DNA from: Corallococcus carmarthensis
GTDB lineage: Bacteria; Myxococcota; Myxococcia; Myxococcales; Myxococcaceae
Direction: 5' to 3'
Assembly (NCBI RefSeq): GCF_003611695.1
Contig: NZ_RAWE01000078.1
Coordinates: 1-38,024, forward strand
Length of the DNA: 38,024 bases
The notes beneath the pieces were generated by a model. That model was not told the DNA's origin and ran no database searches. It saw nothing but the letters and a program-made list of their open reading frames with translations. A program made the position numbers and the translations under genes. Shown one piece after another: positions 25,024 through 32,280 of this stretch. Each line of letters begins with the position of its first letter. The first letter of the stretch is position 1.

Positions 25024-25423
25024 GTCCGTCGCCGTCCTTGTCCTTCTTGAACACGAACGCGTCCGCGAAGCCCCGCACCCGGTCCATGGGCCGTGAGAAG
25101 ATGAACGAAATCACGCTCACGCGGCGGGCCGCGTACGCGGACGCCAGCTCCGCCGTGGCCTGCACGTCGTCCGACCGGTCGGGACTGAACCGGAAGGCGT
25201 CCTCCCCCACGCCATCCTGGAGAAGCAACCCTCCCGTCTTCAGCTCCGCCATGCGGCGGGCCGCGGAGGCTTCGGTGATGCGCAGCTCCAGGGCCACCGC
25301 CGACGCCGTCCACGCCCGGTCCGTGCGGGCGCGAAGCAGGAGGAGCACCTCCAGCTTCTCGATGGACTCGATGTGCGTCGTGAGGAAGCGCTGGACCCGT
25401 GGAGAAAGGCCGGCGTCAGTCAC
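25016..25423 (-). CDS. Winged-helix protein, MarR/ArsR-like in outline
   Basis: The protein has about 135 residues. A helical start (RVQRFLTTHIESIEKLEVLL) leads into a winged-helix-like region with ASAVALELRITEASAARRMAEL as the probable recognition segment (about 38-60) and a GGLLLQD wing. A C-terminal segment contains VSVISFIFSRPMDRVRGFADAF and ends in charged KKDKDGDG. It probably binds DNA or senses membrane state for the two small membrane proteins that follow with overlap. Start GTG 25423 gives a natural N-terminus; TTG 25459 would add 12 residues. Neither start has an ideal ribosome site. Confidence 0.65.
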   Translation of the reverse strand: MTDAGLSPRVQRFLTTHIESIEKLEVLLLLRARTDRAWTASAVALELRITEASAARRMAELKTGGLLLQDGVGEDAFRFSPDRSDDVQATAELASAYAARRVSVISFIFSRPMDRVRGFADAFVFKKDKDGDGHG

Positions 25424-25551
25424 GCCTCCACCTATGGACCCAGATACTTTGTGAATCAACCTTTCTGTTGCGGGCGGTTGTTCACAGTTTCACACGAGCC
25501 CGGCCCCCTGCCTGCTCCGAGTGCGTCACGGCAGGGGGTGCCTGTTTCCGC

Positions 25552-26373
25552 CTAGTTGCGGACGCGGGGGGCGGGGGCGCGCACGCGGACGTCCATGCGG
25601 GCGTCCCCGGCCACCATGCTGCTCAGGGCCTCCGGCTGGGACGGCGACAGGCGGGCCACGGCGCGCAGGGCGGCCACCAGGATGAGGGCCTCCAGGCTGG
25701 AGGGCACCTCCAGGCCTTCGGGACCGGCCTTCACGGGCAGGGGCAGCCGGGGCGCGCGGCCGGCGGCGGACAGCGCCTCCACGGCGTAGGCGGGGCGGGC
25801 CTCCAGCGACACGGTGATGGCGGGCAGCGCGCGGGCCTCCTTGTCGGCGCCGTGCACCTGGAGCTCCAGCAGCCGCCCCAAAGAGCCGGGGGACAGGTAG
25901 AGGGCCAGGCCCGAGGGGCCGTCGTCGTCACCATGGAAGACGCAGCCCTCGTAGGTGTGCTCGTGCGCGCCCGTCACATCCACCACGAAGGGCTGGCTGT
26001 CGTCCCAGTGCGTCCAGGGCTTCGCGTCCCAGAACTCGGTGGCGGACTGGACGAAGAGCAGCGCCTTGTCACTGCCCAGCCCGGACACGCCCATCTGGCC
26101 CCAGGCGAGGAACGTGGCGATGGCCGCCCGCGCGGAGAGCGCCGCGGGGGACGGGGGCGCCACGGCCAGGCCCAGCGCTTCAGCGGCGTCCGCCAGCGCG
26201 GGCTCGCAGGACACCTGGGACGGCTCCAGGCCGGCGATGAGGGCGCGCACGCCCGCGACGTCCGTCTGTTCGAAGACGGGGGCGGACGGGTCGCCCGTCT
26301 CGCCGATGCGCAGGTAGACGCCGGTGGTGCCCACGGAGAGGGGCACCGGACCCAGCTTCAGCAGGTGGAACAT
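25552..26373 (-). CDS. Hypothetical protein, unknown function
   Basis: The protein has 273 residues and I do not recognise the family. It has no signal peptide, membrane segment or repeat. Visible features are a central acidic stretch HEHTYEGCVFHGDDDGPSG (about 138-156), many Trp/Phe residues in the middle, and an Ala/Leu-rich helical end. ATG 26373 is preceded by GGAGGG at good spacing. It follows the receiver gene by 31 bp in the same direction and could be the last gene of the KaiC-receiver operon. The 128 bp after it contain no gene. Confidence 0.7.
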   Translation of the reverse strand: MFHLLKLGPVPLSVGTTGVYLRIGETGDPSAPVFEQTDVAGVRALIAGLEPSQVSCEPALADAAEALGLAVAPPSPAALSARAAIATFLAWGQMGVSGLGSDKALLFVQSATEFWDAKPWTHWDDSQPFVVDVTGAHEHTYEGCVFHGDDDGPSGLALYLSPGSLGRLLELQVHGADKEARALPAITVSLEARPAYAVEALSAAGRAPRLPLPVKAGPEGLEVPSSLEALILVAALRAVARLSPSQPEALSSMVAGDARMDVRVRAPAPRVRN

Positions 26374-26404
26374 GGCGGACCCTCCGGGCACGCGGATCTT
26401 CGCT

Positions 26405-26794
26405 TCACCCTCCCCTGAGACGGGGATTCGCGTCCAGGGCCCTGCGCACCAGCTTCATCAGGGCGCGGATGTCGAACGGCTTCTGGAGGAACTCCATGCC
26501 CGGGTGCAGGCGCTTGAGGCCGTTGACGTCCACGGCGCTCATGCCCAGCACGGGGATGGTGCGCAGCGACGGGTCCTGCTGGATGCGCTCAATCAGCGCG
26601 GGGCCATCCAGCACGGGCATCATCCAGTCCGTCAGCACCAGGTCCGGCTTCACCTCCGCCATGCGCTCCAGGGCCTCGCGGCCATGGGACGCCGTGAGCA
26701 CGCGGTAGCCCTCCTCCCTCAGGAGGTCCGCGAGCGCCTCCAGGATGCCCTGCTCGTCGTCCACCACCAGCACGGTCTCGGTCGCGGGAACCAC
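26405..26794 (-). CDS. Single-domain response regulator downstream of KaiC-like gene
   Basis: The 129-residue protein is a lone receiver domain: VDDEQG (11-16), phospho-acceptor Asp56 in LVLTDWMMP, a switch region at GMSAVD and Lys about 105 in LQKPFD. GTG 26794 has AGAGGA just upstream. Only 14 bp separate it from the KaiC-like stop, so the two are one operon. It probably relays a phosphorylation signal to or from the KaiC-like ATPase or a distant kinase, in the way single receivers act in myxobacterial networks; the partner cannot be read here. Confidence 0.92.
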   Translation of the reverse strand: MVPATETVLVVDDEQGILEALADLLREEGYRVLTASHGREALERMAEVKPDLVLTDWMMPVLDGPALIERIQQDPSLRTIPVLGMSAVDVNGLKRLHPGMEFLQKPFDIRALMKLVRRALDANPRLRGG

Positions 26795-26808
26795 GGGTCC
26801 TCTGGGGG

Positions 26809-28281
26809 TCAGGAGTGGTTGCCCGGGAAGCGGGCGATGCCGGTGAGCAGCAACTCGGGCGACGGCTGGAAGGGGGGCTGGATCTCGATTCCCTGGGAGG
26901 TGATGAGGAACTCGCGCAGCGTCGGGTCGTAGTCCGCGTCACGCAGCTTGAAGATGGAGAGCAGCCGCCTCAGACGGCCATTGAGTTCCAGGTGGCGCAT
27001 GAACAGCAGGTTCTCCGCCACGCCGGACAGGCCGGTGCCCAGGGGAACGTCCATCTCCGGGCCGAAGAGACGCGGCGTCTCCAGCGTGAAGACGGTCGTC
27101 ACCCCGTGGCGTCGCAATTCCTGCGTGAGCGCGGCGAAGAAAGGGCTGATCCGCGCCGGCTCGTTCGTGGTCTCCACCATGGCGCTCAGGCCGTCCACGA
27201 ACAGGCGCTTCACGCCGCGTTTGCGCACGTCCTCCAGCATGGTGTGCGCGACGAGGTCCAGGTTGCACTCGGCGGGCATGTTCCACTGGAGCACCAGCCG
27301 GCCCTCCTTCACCGCGCCGCCCAGCGACAGCCCCACGTTGGCCGTCTTGTGCAGCAGCCGGTCCGGCCCCTCGTAGAAGCTCACCATCAGGCAGGGCTCG
27401 CCCAGGCGGATCCCTTCGGCCAGGTGGCTCGCGCCCAGGAGCGTCTTGCCGCAGCCCGGCGGCCCCATCACCAGCGTGGTGGACGCCGCCGCGATGCCCT
27501 CCGGAATCATGGCATCCAACGTGGGCACGCCGAAGCGCACGCGCTGCGTGCCCCAGTCCGGCGGCTGCGCGCGGCTGACCATGGTCTCCAGGCGGGGGAA
27601 CACCTCCAGGCCCGCCTCGGAGATGCGGAAGTGGTGCGAGCCATTGAGGCTGGCGCTGCCCCGGAACTTGCGCACCTGGAGTTCGCGCCACGAACGCATG
27701 GCGGCCGTGCGCTCGCGCAGCTCCAGGATGCCGTCCACCATGGTGTATTCCGGGTGCACGGTGGGGCCCACGCTGCTCGTGAGCAAGAGCGCGGTGAAGC
27801 GCGACAGGCCGGCGGACACCTGGAGCTCGTGGATGAACTTCTTGAAGTCGCGGCTGCTGCCCGCGGCCTCCTGCGCCTGCACCAGGCCGTCCAGCACCAG
27901 GATGCCCGCGCCGTGGTTGCGCATCTCCCGGCGCAAGAGCTCCAGCAGGCCCGGCAGCCCCTGCTCCTCCAGCATGCGGAAGCCGCTGACGTAGTAGATG
28001 CGCTGCGGCAGCTGGGAGGCGTCGAAGAACGCCATGCTGCGCAGGTTCGACAGCATGCGCGAGTGCGACTCCGCCAGCAGCGTCACGTAGAGGCAGCGCG
28101 TGCCCTGCTGGGCCTGCGAGTAGCAGAGCTGGTTGGCGAAGATGGTCTTCCCCGCGCCAGGCTCCCCCACGACGATGTAGACGCCCGACGCCACCAGGCC
28201 ACCGCCCAGGATGGGGTCCAGTCCGGGAACGCCTGTCGCGATGCGCTCGAAGACGGGGGAGTGCTGCTCGCTAGGGGACAT
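26809..28281 (-). CDS. KaiC-like double RecA-domain ATPase
   Basis: The 490-residue protein has two tandem RecA/KaiC domains. Walker A motifs are GEPGAGKT (39-46) and GPPGCGKT (273-280), and Walker B-like segments are GILVLDGL (about 126-133) and RLFVDGL. KaiC proteins form hexamers that hydrolyse ATP and often phosphorylate themselves or partners. In cyanobacterial KaiC each domain has a Glu pair after the Walker A strand; here the equivalent places read LLAES (Glu71) and FYEGP (Glu304), a single Glu each. The C-terminal KLRDADYDPTLREFLI segment is typical of KaiC second domains. No KaiA or KaiB gene is nearby, so a clock role is not indicated; a switch protein with the adjoining receiver is more likely. 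Start ATG 28281. Confidence 0.92.
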   Translation of the reverse strand: MSPSEQHSPVFERIATGVPGLDPILGGGLVASGVYIVVGEPGAGKTIFANQLCYSQAQQGTRCLYVTLLAESHSRMLSNLRSMAFFDASQLPQRIYYVSGFRMLEEQGLPGLLELLRREMRNHGAGILVLDGLVQAQEAAGSSRDFKKFIHELQVSAGLSRFTALLLTSSVGPTVHPEYTMVDGILELRERTAAMRSWRELQVRKFRGSASLNGSHHFRISEAGLEVFPRLETMVSRAQPPDWGTQRVRFGVPTLDAMIPEGIAAASTTLVMGPPGCGKTLLGASHLAEGIRLGEPCLMVSFYEGPDRLLHKTANVGLSLGGAVKEGRLVLQWNMPAECNLDLVAHTMLEDVRKRGVKRLFVDGLSAMVETTNEPARISPFFAALTQELRRHGVTTVFTLETPRLFGPEMDVPLGTGLSGVAENLLFMRHLELNGRLRRLLSIFKLRDADYDPTLREFLITSQGIEIQPPFQPSPELLLTGIARFPGNHS

Positions 28282-28299
28282 GGCGACCGCTCATACCGT

Positions 28300-28322
28300 A
28301 AAACCCGGGGTGTCGCCCCGGG
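28300..28322 (-). terminator. Terminator-like hairpin just ahead of the KaiC-like start
   Basis: CCCGGGG-TGTCG-CCCCGGG (28304-28322) is a perfect 7-bp stem. On the minus strand it is followed by TTTT (28303-28300), then the ATG of the KaiC-like gene 19 bases on. The whole divergent spacer to the transporter gene is only 81 bp. The structure is certain; whether it attenuates transcription, protects the 5' end or is incidental is unknown. Confidence 0.5.
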
Positions 28323-28362
28323 AGTTTGTACCGGGGTCCCCTGACCGCCTGGAGCCCTCACC

Positions 28363-29709
28363 GTGGAAACCCTCGTCCGGTTCGCCGAAGGCCTGGGCCG
28401 CTTCTCCTCGCGCTTCGTCCCCAGCGCCTTCTCCATCGCCGTGCTGCTCACCCTGCTCACCATGGCGCTGGCCCTGGGCTGGGTGGGGGCCGCGCCGCCG
28501 GTGGTGCTGGACGCGTGGGGCGGCGGCTTCTGGGAGCTGCTCACCTTCTCCATGCAGATGGCGCTGGTGATGTTCACTGGTTACCTGCTCGCGCTCACCG
28601 CGCCGGTGAAGGCGCTGCTGGAGAAGGTCGCCAGCCTGCCCAGGAGCCCCCGGAGCGCCACCGCGCTGATGGCGGCGGTGTCCATGGCGCTCGCGTACTT
28701 CAACTGGGGCCTGTCGCTCGTCGCCAGCGCCATGCTGGTGCGCTTCATCGCGCGCAGGCGCCCGGACGTGGACTACCGGCTGCTGGTGGCGTGCGCCTAC
28801 TTCGGGCTGGGCGCCACGTGGCACGCGGGCCTGTCCGCCTCCGCCCCGCTGCTGGTCGCGACGCCGGGGCACTTCCTGGAGAAGCAGCTGGGGGTCATCC
28901 CCATCGACCGGACGCTGTTCTCTCCCTTCAACATCGGCCTCACGCTGGCCGCGGTGGCGCTGCTCACGGCGCTGGCGTGGGCGCTGCACCCGTCGCCGGA
29001 GCGCACCGTGCGCGTGGAGCCCGCGGTGCTGGAGAAGCTGGCCGACTTCGTCCCGCCGGCGAAGCCGCAGGGCCGCCTGAGCCCCGCGGAGTGGCTGGAT
29101 CATGCATGGCTGCTCAATGTCGTCTTCGGCGTGCTGGGCCTGGCGTGGTTCGGGCGGCACCTGTGGCTCCATGGCGGCTGGAAGGCGCTCAACCTCAACG
29201 TGGTGAACTTCACCTTCCTCACGCTGGCGGTGCTGCTGCACGGCACGCCCGCCCGGCTGCTCAAGGCGAGCGAGGAGGCGGCGAGCGTGCTGCACGGCAT
29301 CGTGCTGCAGTTCCCGCTGTACGCGGGCATCTACGGCATCTTCAAGGCCACGGGGCTCACGGACCGCATCGGGGAGCTCTTCGTGTCGCTGTCCACGCAG
29401 CAGACCTTCCCGGCCATCGTGTATCTCTATAGCGGCGTGGTGAACTACTTCGTGCCCTCCGGCGGCTCCAAGTGGGCCATCGAGGCGCCCTACCTGTTGG
29501 ATGCGGCGGGACGGCTGGGCGTGGCGCCGGAGAAGGTGGTGCTGGCGTACGCCTGGGGCGACATGGCCACCGACCTCATCCAACCCTTCTGGGCGCTGCC
29601 GCTGCTGGCCGTGGCGCGGTTGGAGTTCAAGGACATCCTCGGCTTCCTCCTGGTGGCCTTCCTCGCGTACCTGCCGCTGGTGACGCTGGGCTTCTTCCTC
29701 TTCGGATAG
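28363..29709 (+). CDS. Short-chain fatty acid transporter, AtoE family
   Basis: The 448-residue protein is highly hydrophobic with roughly ten to twelve membrane helices and matches the AtoE/short-chain fatty acid permease family. Characteristic segments are FNWGLSLVASAM in the first half, FGLGATWHAGLSASAPL around residue 147, and YFVPSGGSKWAIEAPY near residue 363. It should carry acetoacetate or short-chain fatty acids across the inner membrane. GTG 28363 is preceded by TGGAG. No ato catabolic genes are adjacent. It is divergent from the KaiC-like gene with 81 bp between. A GC-rich stem CCCCGG-AAG-CCGGGG (29736-29750) follows the stop but has no T-run. Confidence 0.92.
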   Translation: METLVRFAEGLGRFSSRFVPSAFSIAVLLTLLTMALALGWVGAAPPVVLDAWGGGFWELLTFSMQMALVMFTGYLLALTAPVKALLEKVASLPRSPRSATALMAAVSMALAYFNWGLSLVASAMLVRFIARRRPDVDYRLLVACAYFGLGATWHAGLSASAPLLVATPGHFLEKQLGVIPIDRTLFSPFNIGLTLAAVALLTALAWALHPSPERTVRVEPAVLEKLADFVPPAKPQGRLSPAEWLDHAWLLNVVFGVLGLAWFGRHLWLHGGWKALNLNVVNFTFLTLAVLLHGTPARLLKASEEAASVLHGIVLQFPLYAGIYGIFKATGLTDRIGELFVSLSTQQTFPAIVYLYSGVVNYFVPSGGSKWAIEAPYLLDAAGRLGVAPEKVVLAYAWGDMATDLIQPFWALPLLAVARLEFKDILGFLLVAFLAYLPLVTLGFFLFG

Positions 29710-29840
29710 CGCGGCGCGCCCAACCCCGCCCCAGGCCCCGGAAGCCGGGGAATGGCCGCGGATGTTTCATGATAGACAGGCACACCGAGGGGCCGGACGT
29801 GGGCCGGCTTCCTCCAACATCAATGAGGGGACCCCAAGTC

Positions 29841-30344
29841 ATGAAGAGCGTGTTCAACGGAAGCGTGCTGTGCGCGGTGCTGGGTGTGGCGTCGGTCGCG
29901 GGAGCGCAGGAGGCGGCGGCTCCGGCGGCGGAGACCGTGAAGGCTCCCAGCGCGGACGCGGTGCGCGACACCTGGAACTTCTTCTACAAGGGCCAGGGCC
30001 AGGGCCCCGTGCTGGTGGAGGCCAAGCTCTGCACGGAGGTGGCCAAGGACGGCCCCAACAAGTACGAGTGCACCGCCGAGGTGGGCCCCGAGGGCATCAA
30101 GGCGGGCACCACCGTGATGCTGTGGCAGAGCTACCTGGTGCCCCAGGGCGACTCCGTCGAGGACCTGACGGTGCAGGTGAAGCAGGGCGCCACCGTGCGC
30201 GAGACGAAGGACGTGAAGGTGAAGGGCGAGGGCTGGCGCGCGCGCCAGTGGACCGGCGTGAAGCTGGCCAAGCCCGGCAACTGGACCGTCGTGGTCATGC
30301 GCGGCGACCAGGTGCTCAAGGAAGTGCCGGTGAAGGTGCTGTAG
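29841..30344 (+). CDS. Small secreted protein, unknown function
   Basis: The 167-residue protein has a signal peptide (about 1-22, ending SVAGA-QEA), so it is exported. The mature part is rich in Thr, Val and Lys and looks all-beta, with alternating hydrophobic strands such as TTVMLWQSYLV and NWTVVVMRGDQVLKEVPVKVL. It has two Cys (in KLCTEV and YECTAEV) that could form a disulphide. I do not recognise the family; an immunoglobulin-like fold is a guess. ATG 29841 has GAGGGG ten bases upstream; ATG 29823 is an in-frame alternative. A strong terminator follows. Confidence 0.75.
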   Translation: MKSVFNGSVLCAVLGVASVAGAQEAAAPAAETVKAPSADAVRDTWNFFYKGQGQGPVLVEAKLCTEVAKDGPNKYECTAEVGPEGIKAGTTVMLWQSYLVPQGDSVEDLTVQVKQGATVRETKDVKVKGEGWRARQWTGVKLAKPGNWTVVVMRGDQVLKEVPVKVL

Positions 30345-30368
30345 TCCTTCGCCCGTCACGACGCACCG

Positions 30369-30408
30369 ACGCCCGCCCGGGAGGCCTCCCAGGCGGGCGT
30401 TGTCGTTT
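30369..30408 (+). terminator. Rho-independent terminator after the secreted protein gene
   Basis: A 9-bp stem ACGCCCGCC/GGCGGGCGT (30369-30377 with 30392-30400) encloses a second stem GGGAGG/CCTCCC, giving one long hairpin, followed by TGTCGTTT. It ends 16 bp before the convergent lipoprotein gene's stop. Confidence 0.85.
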
Positions 30409-30423
30409 CCAGGCGGATGGGGA

Positions 30424-32232
30424 CTACGGCTGGAAGACGTCTTCGCCGCGAGGCGTGAGCACGCTCCAGGTGTTGGAGCGCAGGTTGAAGGCGCGGAACG
30501 TGAGGCCCGTCTCCCAGTCCCCCATCAGCAGGAACAGGTGGGGCCGCGCGAGGGGCAGGCCCTTCACGGACCGGTTCATGGCGGACGCGCCCACGGTGCC
30601 CCGGACGGCGTAGTAGACGTAGGTGCCCGTCACGTCGGTGCCCGTCGGCGCGGGGAAGGCCACGCCTGCCGTGGGGCCTCCGGATGCGCCGTACGCCACG
30701 TCCGCGATGACGGGCGTGAAGGTGTTGCCCCGGTTGACGCCGTCCCCGCTCACGTCGAAGAAGCCCAGGCTGGCGCCCGTCGCGGGCGACGTGGGGCAGG
30801 CGTTGATGAACCGCACGCGCGAGTCCTGCGCGTCGGACGGCAGGGTGTCCGGCACCACGAAGGCCCGCGGCGCCAGCGCGCCCGTTCCCCCCGCCTGACC
30901 GGAGACGACGACGAGGTAGCGGCGCCCCGCCTCCAGCGGCCCCGTCTGGACGCCGTCGAGCACGGACGTCGCGCCGTCGGACTGGAGGACGAACGACAGC
31001 GGATGCCCCGCCGCGCTGGCCGGCAGGTCACCGGGCTTGGGGTCCGCTCCGTACTGGAAGTCCGCCGCCACGGGCACGCCCTGGCTGAGCGCCTTCAGCG
31101 GCGCGCCCGAAGCGAGCGCGTGGAAGAAGTACATCAGCGGATCCCGCTTCAGGCGCACGGCCCCGTCCTTCGCCGCGGGGATGAGCAGCAGCGAGGAAGC
31201 GCCGGGGTCGTTCATCGCGCGCCGGTCGTCGCCGAAGGACACGGCGAAGTACGCGGTGCCCGCCGTCAGGGCATTCGTGGGCAGCGTGTAGGCCAGCTCG
31301 CCGCTCTGGGAAGGCGCAGGGTTGTCATTGCTCCCCCGGACGAGCAGCCGCGTCGTGGAAGCCACCGGGATGATGTGTCCCAGGGCTTCCGCGTCCGCGG
31401 TGAAGGGCGACACGTTGGGCAGATCCAGACCGGAGTCGGTCCGGATGAAGCGCGGCCGGCTGGCGGCGACCACGCGGTCCGCCGTCACGTGGCGCAGCCG
31501 CGCCTCTCCCGCGCCCACGGTCCCCAGGTCCCGGTCCCGCAGGGCCAGCAGCTTCGGCGTGTCGAACCGCACCGTGCCCACGCGCGACATGAGGCCCAGC
31601 GCGGCGACCGTGAGGTGTTCGCCCTCCGCGAGTGACACGCCCTGCAGCGTGGCCAGCGCCGCCTCCGTGGCGGGCCTGCCCGTGTTGCGCACGCGGAACG
31701 TCAGGTCCGTTCCAGGGGGCACCGGGACGAAGGCCGTCACCGACGTGTCCCCCGGCTCCACGCTGGAGAACAGGGGCAGCGCGTCGCCGAGCGACAGGTC
31801 CATGCGGTACGTCGCGGCCGTCCACGGGGTGTTGGGCTCCGAGGAGTTGCCTTCGAACAGCACGTTGACGAAGCGCACGTAGGCCGTGCCCGCGTCCACG
31901 CCGGCATCCGTCTGCGTTCCCGCGTCCGTCTGCGTCCCCGCATCCGTGCCCGCGTCCACGCCGGCATCCGTTTGCGTTCCCGCGTCCACGCCGGCATCCG
32001 TTTGCGTTCCCGCGTCCACGTGGGTGCCCGCATCCGTGTCCGTGCCTGCGTCAGGCTGCGGCGCGGGCGTGACGGCCACGCACTTCTCCTCCTGGCACGC
32101 CCAGACCTGCCCCGAGGGCGCGGCGCCCTCGTCGCGGCAATCAAAGGCATCCCGGCACTCGGTGGAATCACATCCAGCCAGCGCCGAGGCCAGGCCCACC
32201 ACCAGCATCCACTGTCTCAAGCCGTGTCTCAT
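30424..32232 (-). CDS. DUF4397-type lipoprotein with Asp-Ala-Gly-Thr repeat linker
   Basis: The protein has 602 residues. A lipoprotein signal (LASALAGC, Cys21) predicts lipid anchoring in the cell envelope. Cys-rich residues 21-53 (CRDAFDCRDEG ... CQEEKC) are followed by a low-complexity linker of DAGTQTDAGVDAGT units (about 62-117), typical of myxobacterial surface proteins. The rest is beta-rich with several AYVRFVN/SRVRFINA-type openings characteristic of DUF4397 domains. Function is unknown; surface display or adhesion is plausible. ATG 32232 has AAGGGAG at 8 bases; GTG 32235 is an alternative. It begins 48 bp after the multihaem cytochrome gene and is probably in its operon. Confidence 0.8.
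   Translation of the reverse strand: MRHGLRQWMLVVGLASALAGCDSTECRDAFDCRDEGAAPSGQVWACQEEKCVAVTPAPQPDAGTDTDAGTHVDAGTQTDAGVDAGTQTDAGVDAGTDAGTQTDAGTQTDAGVDAGTAYVRFVNVLFEGNSSEPNTPWTAATYRMDLSLGDALPLFSSVEPGDTSVTAFVPVPPGTDLTFRVRNTGRPATEAALATLQGVSLAEGEHLTVAALGLMSRVGTVRFDTPKLLALRDRDLGTVGAGEARLRHVTADRVVAASRPRFIRTDSGLDLPNVSPFTADAEALGHIIPVASTTRLLVRGSNDNPAPSQSGELAYTLPTNALTAGTAYFAVSFGDDRRAMNDPGASSLLLIPAAKDGAVRLKRDPLMYFFHALASGAPLKALSQGVPVAADFQYGADPKPGDLPASAAGHPLSFVLQSDGATSVLDGVQTGPLEAGRRYLVVVSGQAGGTGALAPRAFVVPDTLPSDAQDSRVRFINACPTSPATGASLGFFDVSGDGVNRGNTFTPVIADVAYGASGGPTAGVAFPAPTGTDVTGTYVYYAVRGTVGASAMNRSVKGLPLARPHLFLLMGDWETGLTFRAFNLRSNTWSVLTPRGEDVFQP
31887..32060 (-). repeat. Roughly 30-bp tandem repeats encoding the lipoprotein linker
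   Basis: Bases 31951-31980 and 31981-32010 are identical 30-bp units; 31891-31920 differs at one base. Shorter variants extend to about 32060. In frame they encode GTQTDAGVDA-type decapeptides. Copy number could vary between strains. Confidence 0.9.
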
Positions 32233-32280
32233 CACGAGGGCTCCCTTCCCGGAGCAGGTGTTGCGGAACGATGGGGGACG

